Below, one piece after another: positions 1 to 9,151 of a DNA stretch of 64,000 nucleotides (within the stretch, counting starts at the first letter, position 1; every line of letters begins with the position of its first letter). Origin of the DNA: Yoonia sp. GPGPB17 (GTDB lineage Bacteria > Pseudomonadota > Alphaproteobacteria > Rhodobacterales > Rhodobacteraceae); the NCBI RefSeq assembly GCF_037892195.1, contig NZ_JATACI010000003.1, positions 1-64,000 on the forward strand. The letters are read 5' to 3'. A program made the position numbers and the translations under genes. The notes under the pieces were generated by a model. It was not told the origin of the DNA. It saw only the letters and a program-made list of their open reading frames with translations, and made no database searches.

Positions 1-1176
1 AAGTTTTATGCTTGTGCTAATCCAAAGGGCAAGGATCGTTCCTAAGAATATGTTTTCGACCAGCCTGACCCCAACAAATCGCATTTTCGCAGCGTCATCT
101 GCCCTGATAACATTGTTGTTCTGTTTGAACAGATCCGAAAAATCCGACCAAACGGCGTACAGGAACACAAATCCGGCGTTGAGAAAGAAGAACACGAGCG
201 CGGCAAAAAAGATGTAAATTCCTGATAAGGCCAATGCGGCTCCCACAGACATAATATCCGGCCGGGCCAAGATGATTATGGGCCAGCTTACCGCTGTGTT
301 CCCTAGCTCATTGCGCAGAATTGGTGTCAGGTAGCCACCCACCCATTGTAGAAGGAAAACAAAGAATACGCTGATAGCTATGGCAAGCCAAAGAAGCATC
401 GACAGCGAACTAACCTTATCTAACCAACCCTCTTGAGGGCTTCGTCGCTCGTCGTTCAAGAACATCATGCGGGTATCAGTCTTCCAGAAGTTAATTGTTC
501 GTGACACCGTCATTAAGAAAAAGGGTAGCAGAACGAGATCATGGATGATCCAGCTCGGACTCCAAAGGTATCCGACCTGCTTATTTGTCCCATCCGGGGT
601 CGTGTAAGTTACACTTAGAACACCTAATAGAGCCGCAAGAAATAGGATTCCCGTCAGCCAAAACCAGACCACAACCGATGGGGTCACTGGGTCAGCGAAA
701 AGTGCTTCTAGTCGAGCTGGTATTTGGCGTCTTCGACGTACCTTGGGTGGCTGGATGCTGGTATCAAGTACTTCGTGACCTTCATTGTGACCGTTAATGG
801 ATTGATCCCCGTCAAGTCCACGGCCCTCAATGAAGACCCTCCGAGCAGATAGGAGGGCTGTTTGCCAATCCGAAATCTCATCGGGGCTACCGCACCCAAA
901 TACTTGCGCCAACCAACGGCAGTTCGTTGTGCTAACATTTCGCTTGTTCTTGCTATCAAACCAATACTGTACGGTACGAAGATCTACTGATGCGTCGGGG
1001 TGATCGATCTCCGATATCGCATTTGCTAATGTGTTGGGTGTCCATTTGTTCTTAGGAATACCCTTTGAATCGACGATTTGACCGATACCTCTTTCGACGG
1101 CATACAGAAACAGGTCTTTGATGTCGCGCCCGTCTGACGGCGGCACCTCATAAAGTTTTCCACGCTTAATCAACAT
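1..1176 (-). CDS. Multi-pass membrane protein with soluble N-terminal domain (partial, C-terminus off window)
   Basis: An open frame runs from an ATG at 1176 to the left edge without a stop, giving at least 392 residues. Residues 1 to about 150 are soluble. They include a stretch around residues 50-100 (WTPNTLANAI, RTVQYWF, NCRWLAQVFG) that looks like a small helical DNA- or protein-binding module. From about residue 175 there are four or five hydrophobic segments typical of membrane helices. The start is preceded by GCAGGG at a reasonable distance. I do not recognise the family with certainty and assign no function. It is transcribed divergently from the small gene at 1444, across a region with phased GTTC repeats that may regulate both. 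The C-terminus lies outside the window. Confidence 0.7.
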   Translation of the reverse strand, partial: MLIKRGKLYEVPPSDGRDIKDLFLYAVERGIGQIVDSKGIPKNKWTPNTLANAISEIDHPDASVDLRTVQYWFDSKNKRNVSTTNCRWLAQVFGCGSPDEISDWQTALLSARRVFIEGRGLDGDQSINGHNEGHEVLDTSIQPPKVRRRRQIPARLEALFADPVTPSVVVWFWLTGILFLAALLGVLSVTYTTPDGTNKQVGYLWSPSWIIHDLVLLPFFLMTVSRTINFWKTDTRMMFLNDERRSPQEGWLDKVSSLSMLLWLAIAISVFFVFLLQWVGGYLTPILRNELGNTAVSWPIIILARPDIMSVGAALALSGIYIFFAALVFFFLNAGFVFLYAVWSDFSDLFKQNNNVIRADDAAKMRFVGVRLVENIFLGTILALWISTSIKL

Positions 1177-1295
1177 TCACAACCCTGCGCATTGTTGCGT
1201 CCTCGATTCAACGGTTGCTCTTCAGAACTCAGGATATAGCCTTTCCAAGCTTTATCCTAGGAATTTAGTTGAAGTAAATCAATAAGATAAATGTC

Positions 1296-1336
1296 GTTTG
1301 TTCGTTCTTGTTCAGTTCCGTTCACTTCTGTTCGTT
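1296..1336. promoter_or_regulatory. Phased GTTC repeats in a divergent promoter region
   Basis: GTTC occurs at 1300, 1310, 1320 and 1330, exactly 10 bp apart, with further copies at 1304 and 1315. The spacing of one helical turn puts each motif on the same face of the DNA, as expected for cooperative regulator binding. It lies between the divergent starts at 1176 and 1444. The regulator is unknown. Confidence 0.45.
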
Positions 1337-1443
1337 ATTTGTCTGGAGTACTTCCCTTACAATCAACAATAGGTTGCATCAATTTTAGTAGCAAAACCGT
1401 TTCAAGTTTTCGGTGCAGTAGCCAACATCGAGAGGAAGATGAA

Positions 1444-1869
1444 ATGAATTTCGAGAAGATAATACCAAACGCCTCAATGCGTCTGGCCGGGGCCGCGTTC
1501 ATATCGTCAAGCAATCGCCGGATAACATCGAAAATCGGAGCCGTGATGGAGACGGATCAGTCTGAACTAATACTCTGGCTGCATGCGTACCCATTGATGG
1601 GACACAACGTCCAGCTGTCGTTCATTCGTGAACAAGGCAAAGGAACATCGGATGTGTCCGTTATCATCGACCACAACACACTGAAGTCCGAGTTTTCTAT
1701 TGGCGAAGCTGAGTTCAGTGGGAAGAATGCTACGGTTCGCTTGTTCAGTGTACCGGTCTTTCAGGCGACTTTGAAGCTGGCATCACCAACAACTCCAGTT
1801 CCACGCATCGATGCCGGGTCACTGACCCTCCAAAATGAGGGTCATCACGCCCTAGGCTCCGCACAGTAA
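1444..1869 (+). CDS. Hypothetical protein, about 141 aa
   Basis: The frame is open further upstream, but the ATG at 1444 is preceded by GAGAGGAAGA, a good ribosome binding site, and the upstream part overlaps the GTTC repeats, so I choose 1444. The predicted protein is soluble with alternating strand-like segments (SELILWLHAY, VQLSFIREQG, ATVRLFSVPV), has no signal peptide and no motif I recognise. Codon use resembles the neighbouring genes. It is divergent from the membrane protein at 1-1176 and could belong to the same functional unit through the shared promoter region. No function is assigned. Confidence 0.5.
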   Translation: MNFEKIIPNASMRLAGAAFISSSNRRITSKIGAVMETDQSELILWLHAYPLMGHNVQLSFIREQGKGTSDVSVIIDHNTLKSEFSIGEAEFSGKNATVRLFSVPVFQATLKLASPTTPVPRIDAGSLTLQNEGHHALGSAQ

Positions 1870-2653
1870 ACCGCCCGAAGCCCAGAACTCGGCTGTCACT
1901 ATTTCGTGGAGTCAATACGGGCCCTGAGGTCTCTACGAGCCCTCGACGCCCATTTGTCTCATACGAAAAGAAACAGCTCCGATCTGCCCATACGGCATCC
2001 ATCGCCATCTGACTAAGCTGGGTTTTGACTGTGCCGTTGCCTCGCCCTCAATGATCCCACGTAAATCGGGCGACCGGATCAAGACAGACCGGCGCGATGG
2101 TGAGCCATGTGGTCGCCATCGGTTCGAGATCCATGGCGAACGATGCTGGCCCGGCTGTGGCGCGCTGGAGAGCTTACACCGATGTGGACAGCCGATGCGG
2201 GGTAACGCTCGATGTGACGCGATCCTAAAAACAGCTAATACGTCGATCCAGAACGCCGCCCTCCGGGCGGCTTAGCTTGATTTCCGTCTGTCGGGTGGCC
2301 GGTGATTTCCCTTAGCAGATTCATTCTGGCTCCCAACCGCGCAAAGCGCGGTCCTCCTCTGCGTTCCGGCCCTGCGGGTGTTCACCAGCCTGAATCAGCA
2401 CGGGTCATCTTTCACCGCCCCCCTCTGCGCCGAGAAAACGCGGGAAGGGGGGATTGGGGGCTAACGACACCGACGACCCCCCTGCCCTGCCCCACCGGCA
2501 AGTGCGATACAGCCGCTCCTGTCTGAAGACTGCGCCCAAATTCAAACAAAAAGAGAAAAGGCGGCTTCGCCGTTCATCGATCCCAGTTGGGATCGGAAAG
2601 AGAGCCTTTGCCCGATGGTCGAGGTCCAGATTCACCAAAAGAAGGAACGACAA
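1870..2653. other. Intergenic region upstream of the ParB-like gene
   Basis: No convincing gene is visible. The short open frames here lack ribosome binding sites and have no family resemblance. There is a GC-rich hairpin near 2250-2270 (GCCGCCC, TCC loop, GGGCGGC) that may end transcription from the left. A GAAGGAA ribosome binding site at 2641-2647 serves the gene at 2654. Confidence 0.4.
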
Positions 2654-4554
2654 ATGACTAAGCAATCCAAAATTACTGCAGAAACCGCCGTCACAAACAA
2701 GACCCAGCTGATCGCGCTGTCCGACACATATGTGTCGGAACACAATCCGCGGTTCAATGAAGAAATCGATGAAGATTCAATCAAGGATCTCGCTGAAACA
2801 ATCGTAGCCCGTGGCCTTATGCAGAACGTTTGCGGTCTTATTGATGACAAAGGGAAGGTTGGAATTGTTGCCGGGCGCCGTCGTTGGCACGCGCTGCAAC
2901 TGGCTGTGAAAGAACGCCCGGATCTGGAAACGATCGAGGTACGCGTGACTGACGACCTCGAAACTGCTCTTGCATGGGCATTGCTTGAAAACACAGCACG
3001 CGAAGAAATGGATGTTGTCGACGAGATAAGACACTACGGCAGTTCACTTCAAACCGGCCTATCGATTTCCCAAGTCGCGAAAGCGTACTGCGTGACCGAA
3101 GCGCATGTGCGCCGCCGCGCCGCCCTGGCAAAATTGCCGGGGCTCGTACTTGATGCAGTCAAGGCAGGTGACCTCAGCCTCAGCGATGCCCAGGCTTTCA
3201 CGGTCAGTGATGACGAGGCAAAGCAGTTGGAAGTTTTGGAAGCGATCTCGGAGGGGGCTATTGGCATGCACACCACATCAAACAAGCGCTTACTGAAGAA
3301 AAGCCAAGCACCACATGCCGGATGGCGCAGTACGTGGGATTGAACGCATACAAAAAAGCTGGCGGCACAATAGACACGAACTTGTTTGATGATGAGGCCG
3401 TCATCAACGACGCGTCGAAACTCGACGAGTTGTTCAGTGCGAAACTGATGAAAGCTGCAAAAGCGTTTCAGAAAAAGGAAAAGTGGGCGTGGGTCGATAT
3501 CAGCGATGCGTCTCACATCATGCCCTATCAGCTGACCGACGACGGTGAGTTGGCACTGATACGACCAATACCTGGTGAGCTGACTGACGACCAGCAGGCA
3601 CGATACGTTGAGCTCGATGAAGAACCATACTGGAACATGGAGAGCGAGAAGCGTAAAGAAAAGCAGGCGTTGGATGATATTTTGGTCGGCGAATACTCAG
3701 ACGAACAACACGCGATGGCAGGAGCGGTCCTATATGTCGCCAACAACGGCACAGTGCGTGAAATCGTCGGCCTGGTGAAGGCAGAAGATCGCAACAAAGC
3801 GGTTGAAGCTGGTTTTCTAAAGTCAGACGAAGCCAAAGCAGCAGATGAAGCTGCAGACGCAGCCGAGAAAAAAGCAAACAAGCCCGCCTTCGCTGCAGCC
3901 TTTATCGAAGACATGACCGCAATCCGTTTGGCCGCGTTCCAGACGGCGCTGCTGCGGAAACCGGAACTGGTCTTGGACCTTTTAGCTTTTGGGCTGTCGC
4001 GTGGTTCGCATTGGGGCAACGAGACTATGGCAGTGCGTTTCGACATGGAGCGTAACATGCCTAAAAACGATGATGACGCATTCAGACTTTGCCCTGATCT
4101 TGGAGGAGATATGCCCGATGGTGAAGATGATGAGGACGATTGGGATGCCGAAGAGGCACCAATTGTCGAGGCGTTTGAGGCGTTCCTCGCTCAAGGAAAG
4201 AAGGCCCGCAATGTAGAAATCACGGAGTCGTTTGCTCGCGCGTTCAAAACGCAAGAAGCCGATATGATGACCCTCATCGCCGAGAAGGCTGGTGTCAGCA
4301 TCCGTGAAATCTGGGCGCCAACAGCCGCAAATTGCTTCAAGCGCATGAAGGCGGCGCAGCTAGATACCCTGTTCTTGCAATTGCTTGAACGCGAGGCAGA
4401 CAGCGCAGAGTTCCGAACTTTCAAGAAACTGAAAAAGGGCGAGAAGGATCAGAAGATGCACGCGCTGTTTCATGATGCAGACGTGCAGGCGATCTACAAG
4501 GTCACATCGACCCAGAAGGCGCGCATCAATGAATGGACCCCAGCTTGCTTCTAG
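2654..4554 (+). CDS. Plasmid ParB/Spo0J-family protein (one-base frameshift)
   Basis: This is a large ParB-like nuclease/partition protein of the type found on alphaproteobacterial plasmids, about 632 aa once restored. The N-terminal part holds the ParB N-domain (a GRRRWHAL box near residues 75-80, then ENTAREEM) and a helix-turn-helix segment (SISQVAKAYCVTEAHVRRR). The C-terminal part is the long acidic/alanine-rich extension of this subfamily. The first frame runs 2654-3343 and the second 3256-4554. The junction is a G5 run at 3253-3257, and one more G restores the continuous protein (SEGYWHAHHIKQALTEEK). GAAGGAA precedes the ATG. It may be expressed independently of repABC, and a strong hairpin follows it. 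Confidence 0.8.
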
Positions 4555-4563
4555 CATTCGGGC

Positions 4564-4583
4564 GGGGGCGCAGCTGCGCCCCC
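4564..4583. terminator. GC-rich perfect palindrome after the ParB-like gene
   Basis: Ten-base perfect arms (GGGGGCGCAG / CTGCGCCCCC) start 10 bp after the stop at 4554. There is no U-tract, so it would end transcription only weakly by the intrinsic mechanism. It may instead act as a 3' stabilising hairpin. Confidence 0.4.
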
Positions 4584-4680
4584 TGCCCTATGCGAGGCGT
4601 TCGCCACATACCAAATACTAGGAGCGCCGAACGCTTAAACATCACCTTATCGAACTTCCTACGACGAGTGTTGAGGACGG

Positions 4681-4698
4681 TTTTGCACGCGTGCAAAA
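4681..4698. promoter_or_regulatory. Candidate parS / RepB-binding palindrome, copy 1
   Basis: TTTTGCACGCGTGCAAAA is a perfect 18-bp palindrome upstream of repA. The identical sequence recurs once in the window, inside repB at 6986-7003. repABC plasmids of Rhodobacterales carry perfect palindromic centromere sites bound by RepB near these genes. The assignment is by position and symmetry. Confidence 0.65.
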
Positions 4699-4867
4699 AG
4701 TTAACCTCGGGCGTGCTTGGCAGTTCGAACTGGCTAGTTTTTTGGCTGGTATGGCCCTAAATGTGCGCTGAAAACTGGTAGGCGTACAATATATGTACAA
4801 AATTCCCAAAACCGTGCTATTAACTCTTGGAATCGATTCCGCCAGAGAATCGAGTGAGAGCGGTGAT

Positions 4868-6220
4868 ATGAGCGGTAGCATAGAACAATTCCTTCAAGAG
4901 CTCGAGCGAGGCCTTGGTCGGACAATGGTCTCGGTCAATAAGGAGCTGACGTTGCGAGACAGGATCAAGCGGTCTTGGTCCATGCGCCAATGCGCTCGAT
5001 TCCTAGACATCAGTCATCAGCACCTGACCAAGTTTGCCAAGGATAATGACGATTTTCCTGCAGGCAAACATGTTGGTCGTGAGCGCGTATTCACGCTGTC
5101 AGAGTTGATGCACATCCGCGCGCTCATGGCCGCATCCGCGAAGCGCCCTGATCACTTCCTTGCATGGCGCAAGCCTGGGGATACTCTGCCTGTCATTTCT
5201 TTTGCGAGCCAAAAAGGTGGTACAGCCAAGTCGTTGAGTGCAGCACACTTCGCACAGTATCTCAGCTTGCATTACGGCATGCGCGTGGGTGTCATGGATG
5301 CGGATCCCCAGAGCACAATCACACTCTACTTCGTAGGTGGTGACGAAATGCCGACTCTACCCAATGACGAAACCCCGACGATGGTAGATTTTGCGGGTTT
5401 GTTCCAAACCGACGAAGAATCGCCCTACACCGACTATGATGCATCAACCCTCGATAGCTTCTTTAAGAAGACATCTTGGCCGGGCGTGCGCCTCGTTCCA
5501 GCACATGGGGAGACATCGGAAGGAGAGATCCAGATCGCACGGCTGTTGCGTGCCGGTACGCCCGAGAAACGATTCTATCGTTTCTTGCGCGACTCCATAG
5601 AGCGTTGGAAGGAAGGCCATCAGCCTCAAACCCGCCCGGACGAACTGGTGCACGATGGTCGGGTCGACAGGTCCAAGCTTGATGCGGCGCTCAATGAGAC
5701 ACTCGATTGCATCATTATTGATTATCAGCCTGCGCTCACGCTCTTCCAGCTCAATAATGTAATGGCATCGACGTCGCTTATCATCCCGCAAACTATGAAG
5801 GGTTTTGACATTGCAACTCTTTCGACCTTCGTCACAGGGTTGCTCACAATGTTACGCCACATCTTTGCGACCGACCGGATCGATATGGGTGGGGCTGCTC
5901 ATATGTTGCTGCCGACCATCGTTCAACGAACTAACGAACAGGACCTGGCGCAAGTTGGGAACCTTCTCGAGAATTGTCCTGACGAAGTGCTGCCGGTATT
6001 CTACCTGAGATCTGACTCTATCTCGAACGCGTCCGATGTGTATCAGTCAGTCTACGAGTATGACCCTGATACTCCCGGTAAGCGGAAGGGCATCAATCGC
6101 TTCATCGAAAACGCAGACGCCGTTAATGATGCCATTGTCGCACGCCTCTGGCCAGGCTTGGAGCGCGGTTATGCGGATGAGTGGATGAAGAGTTTCTATG
6201 ACTTTGAGGAGGAAGCTTGA
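4868..6220 (+). CDS. repA: RepA, ParA-type partition ATPase of the repABC system
   Basis: RepA is the Walker ATPase that moves plasmid copies apart with RepB and represses the operon. The 450-aa product has an N-terminal helix-turn-helix region (MRQCARFLDISHQHLTKF, about residues 40-57). It also has the deviant Walker A SQKGGTAKS near residue 118 and the Walker A' / magnesium segment VGVMDADPQS. The length fits RepA proteins, which are larger than minimal ParA. I prefer the ATG at 4868 because the RepA-like sequence begins there (MSGSIEQFLQ). An in-frame ATG at 4793 is an alternative that adds 25 residues. The stop overlaps the repB start by one base, so translation is probably coupled. Confidence 0.9.
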   Translation: MSGSIEQFLQELERGLGRTMVSVNKELTLRDRIKRSWSMRQCARFLDISHQHLTKFAKDNDDFPAGKHVGRERVFTLSELMHIRALMAASAKRPDHFLAWRKPGDTLPVISFASQKGGTAKSLSAAHFAQYLSLHYGMRVGVMDADPQSTITLYFVGGDEMPTLPNDETPTMVDFAGLFQTDEESPYTDYDASTLDSFFKKTSWPGVRLVPAHGETSEGEIQIARLLRAGTPEKRFYRFLRDSIERWKEGHQPQTRPDELVHDGRVDRSKLDAALNETLDCIIIDYQPALTLFQLNNVMASTSLIIPQTMKGFDIATLSTFVTGLLTMLRHIFATDRIDMGGAAHMLLPTIVQRTNEQDLAQVGNLLENCPDEVLPVFYLRSDSISNASDVYQSVYEYDPDTPGKRKGINRFIENADAVNDAIVARLWPGLERGYADEWMKSFYDFEEEA

Positions 6221-7263
6221 TGAAGAGAACTTTGAGCAGCTCCGTTCTCAAGAAAAAGGCTGTGGCAGCAGAAGATGACGCTGCGAATGGCACCGCTGAA
6301 GATCTTGTGGAACACGAGCAAGAGGCTCTCTCTGATACACCTAGCGGCTTGAAGCCGCGACTAGGTGGCTCGGGCAGCGCATGGAAAGCTGGTGCGCTTT
6401 CGGATGCGGGGCAAGTTCTACAAGCCGAACGTGCTCAGGTCGTTGACCGGATACTATCAGGGAGGCACGAACTTCGAATTGATCCGGCACAGATTGTCGA
6501 TGTAGTGGGTACTGATCGGCGTGACGATTGGCGTGATCAGGAGGCCTTTGAGAAGTTAAAAGACAGCATAGCGAGGAATGGCCAGGATACGCCAATACAT
6601 GTCTGGCCAGCTGACCCGAACTGGCGTCCTGATGAGCGTCAGCCTGAAAACGTCGAGGGCGTATCCTTTCAATTGATTGTTGGACGGCGTCGTCATGCCA
6701 TACTTGAGGCACTTGGCCAGCCGGTCCGAGCGTTGCTCGTACCTCAATCGCAGCGCGGTTCTGATGAAGAGCAGTTCGAGATGCTCTTCATGCGCTTTCG
6801 GGAGAACGAAGAGCGTGAAAACCTCAGCGCCTTCGAGCGGCTAGTCTCTATCGGCGAAATGTTTGAACGGCTCCAAGAAGCAAAGATGGACGGAAAGCTG
6901 TCCGCCACAGAGTTCGCGAAACGCGTGGGAGTTCACAATAGTGCTGTTTCCAGAGGGCGTGCAGTTTTCGCGGCCAAAGATGAGATTTTGCACGCGTGCA
7001 AAAATGTTTATGAACTCAGTCACCGCGACCTCGAGCAGGTCCTAATGGACCTGTCTGGCAAGGCTTCTAAGCTAGCAAAGAAGAAGCCGAAGACGACCAA
7101 GAAGCTCACTGTTCGACGCAAGATCGGTGCAAAAAGTCTGAGCCTAGTGGGGCAGGGGGGTCGTCTTTCTGTGGCCGCGACAGGGCTTACACTGACTGAA
7201 GATGTCCTCAACGGATTGGGTGATGTCATCGCTGAGTATTTAGAGAAACACGGATCGAAGTAA
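6220..7263 (+). CDS. repB: RepB, ParB-type centromere-binding protein of the repABC system
   Basis: RepB binds parS and is loaded by RepA to segregate the plasmid. The 347-aa protein shows the ParB-like box LIVGRRRHAILEAL near residues 150-163, RENEERENLSAFERL, and a helix-turn-helix (SATEFAKRVGVHNSAVSRG). The C-terminal dimerisation part follows. GAGGAGGAAGC lies just before the ATG, which shares one base with the repA stop. The second 18-bp palindrome lies within this gene. A GCTAGC at 7071-7076 gives KLAKKK in a basic linker. Given the GCCGGC problem elsewhere, the true codon pair could encode Pro instead of Leu. Confidence 0.9.
   Translation: MKRTLSSSVLKKKAVAAEDDAANGTAEDLVEHEQEALSDTPSGLKPRLGGSGSAWKAGALSDAGQVLQAERAQVVDRILSGRHELRIDPAQIVDVVGTDRRDDWRDQEAFEKLKDSIARNGQDTPIHVWPADPNWRPDERQPENVEGVSFQLIVGRRRHAILEALGQPVRALLVPQSQRGSDEEQFEMLFMRFRENEERENLSAFERLVSIGEMFERLQEAKMDGKLSATEFAKRVGVHNSAVSRGRAVFAAKDEILHACKNVYELSHRDLEQVLMDLSGKASKLAKKKPKTTKKLTVRRKIGAKSLSLVGQGGRLSVAATGLTLTEDVLNGLGDVIAEYLEKHGSK
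6986..7003. promoter_or_regulatory. Candidate parS palindrome, copy 2 (inside repB)
   Basis: This is an exact second copy of TTTTGCACGCGTGCAAAA, embedded in the repB coding sequence where it encodes part of EILHACKNVY. Keeping an 18-bp perfect palindrome inside a gene argues for selection as a binding site. Confidence 0.6.
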
Positions 7264-7342
7264 GAGGCAGGAGCCGCGGAGACGGCGTTCTTCGATCTCA
7301 ACAGAGGCAAGAAACAGGATCACACATGCAATGATTTAACGG

Positions 7343-7395
7343 CAAAAGAAAAGCCCTCCACCTTGCGGTTAGAGAGCCAATCTATCTGTGTTGCA
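7343..7395 (-). ncRNA. repABC counter-transcribed RNA (incompatibility antisense RNA)
   Basis: The repB-repC gap of repABC plasmids encodes a small antisense RNA that represses repC. Here the minus strand has a well-formed promoter (TTGACA, 17-bp spacer, CTATCT), predicting a start near 7395. An intrinsic terminator lies about 50 nt downstream. Its stem spans 7374-7356 (CTCTAACC, GCAA loop, GGTGGAG) and is followed by the U-rich TTTTCTTTT. A length of about 53 nt fits known ctRNAs. The exact start is inferred. Confidence 0.8.
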
Positions 7396-7401
7396 GCTTT
7401 T

Positions 7402-7430
7402 AGATAGCACTCCTCGCAAATCGTTGTCAA
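7402..7430 (-). promoter_or_regulatory. Promoter of the ctRNA
   Basis: On the minus strand TTGACA (7430-7425) and CTATCT (7407-7402) are separated by 17 bp. The -35 is perfect and the -10 is near consensus. It fires against the repC leader. Confidence 0.75.
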
Positions 7431-7497
7431 CGAAACACCGGTTTGGTGAACGGATTTCTTTTGTCTTCTTTTGAGCAGAGGAGGCGAGAAACATCTC

Positions 7498-8808
7498 ATG
7501 AAACATACAGGTTGGCGCAAGCCAACACCGGGCCTTGTGGTTGCTGAACAGCACGCACGAGCCGGTGAACGGCTTTTTGTACCCAAATCCCAGGCGATTG
7601 TTGCCACCAAGAAGGTGGCGGCCGCGATCGGGCTTAAATCGCAGGATCTCCTGCTTTTGGACACTTTTGGGGCTGTGACACAGCCGCAGGATTGGGAGCA
7701 GGGCAGGCGGCCCATTGTCTGGGCCTCCAACAACTTTCTTATGGAGCAAACAGGGTTCTCCCTGGCAACGCTCAGGCGGCACGTCAGGCGTCTCTGTGAA
7801 GCCGGTCTGATCTGGATGAAGGACAGCCCCAACGGCAAGCGCTATGGCATCCGAGACGACGATGGCTACATCCTAGACGCTTATGGCTTCGATCTCGCGC
7901 CTCTGGCGGCCCGCGCGGCAGAGTTTGAAGCCCTGCATGCGCAGATCAAGGAGGAGCGCCAGTACTGCAAGGCCCTCCGCAATACGATCACCGTAACGCG
8001 CAGGACAATTCGCGCGAAGATCGAAAAAGCCGTGGAGAGCCGTTTGCGGGGCCCTTGGCGCGATCTGCAGGATGAGTTCGCCATGTTGCTTGAGCGGCTT
8101 CCCAAGCGCTCTACGGGGCCGGAGACGCTCCGTGATGTGGTTGCATGGTTTAAAGCCCTGCAACAGCGCGTGGAACAGGCCTTCGAGGCGGCTTTTGACT
8201 GGCCAGAGCAACCGGACGCAGATTCAGCAACTCAGGACCTTCAAACGGAAGCTGATGTTGTTTCTCTTCATCAAAATATGACACCCACGGGTGTCTCTGA
8301 TGAGACCCACATACTAACTACAAATGAACCTTATCCTGTAAATAGTAACCGCTTTGAAACAAAGCGCGCGGCAGGCGCTGTGCCAGAACAGCCACCGGCA
8401 GAGCGGGTTGAGAGGCCTGATGATGTGGACCTTGAGGGTGAGTGGAGCACACATACCAACAAAGCACGATCAGATATCGATATACCCATGCTGATGCTGA
8501 CCTGTCCGCAGTTCGGGGAGATGGCGCGCGACCTGGAAGGCTATATCCGCGATTGGAACGGTGTGCATCGGGCCGCCACCAAGATCAGGCCCATGGTGGG
8601 TATCTCGGAACATGCCTGGAACGTGGCGCAACGGGCGCTCGGGCCGGAGGTTGCCACTGCGGCACTGGCTCTGATCTACGACAAGCACGCGACCGGGGAG
8701 GTGTCTTCGCCAGGTGGCTATCTGCGCGGCATGGTTCAGAAGGCCCAAGCTGGTGAACTGCATCTAGAGCGCAGCTTCTATGGCCGATTGAGCGGGGTAA
8801 GGGCGTGA
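7498..8808 (+). CDS. repC: RepC, replication initiator of the repABC system
   Basis: RepC starts replication, and in this family the origin lies within the repC coding sequence. The 436-aa product carries the RepC winged-helix region (TGFSLATLRRHVRRLCEAGL, then RDSPNGKRY-like KDSPNGKRYG). The typical segment GFDLAPLAARAAEFEAL and the RepC C-terminal signature SPGGYLRGMVQKAQAGEL follow. I choose the ATG at 7498 because AGAGGAGG lies at 7478-7484; an in-frame TTG at 7471 is less likely. Expression should be repressed by the ctRNA encoded opposite the leader. The presence of repC defines the window as part of a repABC replicon. Confidence 0.93.
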   Translation: MKHTGWRKPTPGLVVAEQHARAGERLFVPKSQAIVATKKVAAAIGLKSQDLLLLDTFGAVTQPQDWEQGRRPIVWASNNFLMEQTGFSLATLRRHVRRLCEAGLIWMKDSPNGKRYGIRDDDGYILDAYGFDLAPLAARAAEFEALHAQIKEERQYCKALRNTITVTRRTIRAKIEKAVESRLRGPWRDLQDEFAMLLERLPKRSTGPETLRDVVAWFKALQQRVEQAFEAAFDWPEQPDADSATQDLQTEADVVSLHQNMTPTGVSDETHILTTNEPYPVNSNRFETKRAAGAVPEQPPAERVERPDDVDLEGEWSTHTNKARSDIDIPMLMLTCPQFGEMARDLEGYIRDWNGVHRAATKIRPMVGISEHAWNVAQRALGPEVATAALALIYDKHATGEVSSPGGYLRGMVQKAQAGELHLERSFYGRLSGVRA

Positions 8809-8817
8809 CATGTGTCG

Positions 8818-8841
8818 CGTGACACTTGACACAGTGTCACG
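8818..8841. promoter_or_regulatory. Probable HigA operator
   Basis: CGTGACAC and GTGTCACG form a perfect 8-bp inverted repeat around an 8-base centre containing TTGACA. A related half-site lies just to the left at 8803-8817. It lies 20 bp before higB, where the antitoxin would autorepress. Confidence 0.55.
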
Positions 8842-8860
8842 TCCAATGTAGGAGATTGCG

Positions 8861-9151
8861 ATGAAGATCGAGAGCATCGGCCATAAGGGCCTCCGGCGCT
8901 TCTTTGAAACCGGAAACCCAAAAGGTCTGGTGGGTGACACGGGCAGGCTACGAAAGATGCTGGCCTTCATCGATGCCGCTGCAGATCTCGGAGAGCTGGG
9001 CACACCGCCGAATTACGGCCTGCACCAGTTGACCGGGGATCGAAAGGGGACCTGGTCGATGACCGTGACGAAAAACTGGCGGCTGACGTTCCGCATGAAC
9101 GAAGATGGTGCGCTTATCGATATGGAATTGGAGGATTATCATGGCTCTTGA
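8861..9151 (+). CDS. higB: HigB-family (RelE/ParE superfamily) toxin
   Basis: This is a 96-aa type II toxin of the HigB group, ribosome-dependent mRNA interferases that cut translated mRNA. Family features include the opening IGHKGLRRFFETGNPKG, the middle LHQLTGDRKGTWSMTV, and the C-terminal NWRLTFRMNEDGALIDMELEDYH. TAGGAGAT precedes the ATG. The toxin comes first and the antitoxin second, the order typical of higBA, and the two genes overlap by 11 bp. Placed after repC, the pair probably stabilises the plasmid by post-segregational killing. All family landmarks are present and the frame is intact. Confidence 0.88.
   Translation: MKIESIGHKGLRRFFETGNPKGLVGDTGRLRKMLAFIDAAADLGELGTPPNYGLHQLTGDRKGTWSMTVTKNWRLTFRMNEDGALIDMELEDYHGS

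Noticed and set aside
3250..3330. Programmed ribosomal frameshift in the ParB-like gene
   Set aside because: There is no heptameric slippery site with a downstream pseudoknot, and several other genes in the window break at short homopolymers in the same way, so a missing G is more likely.
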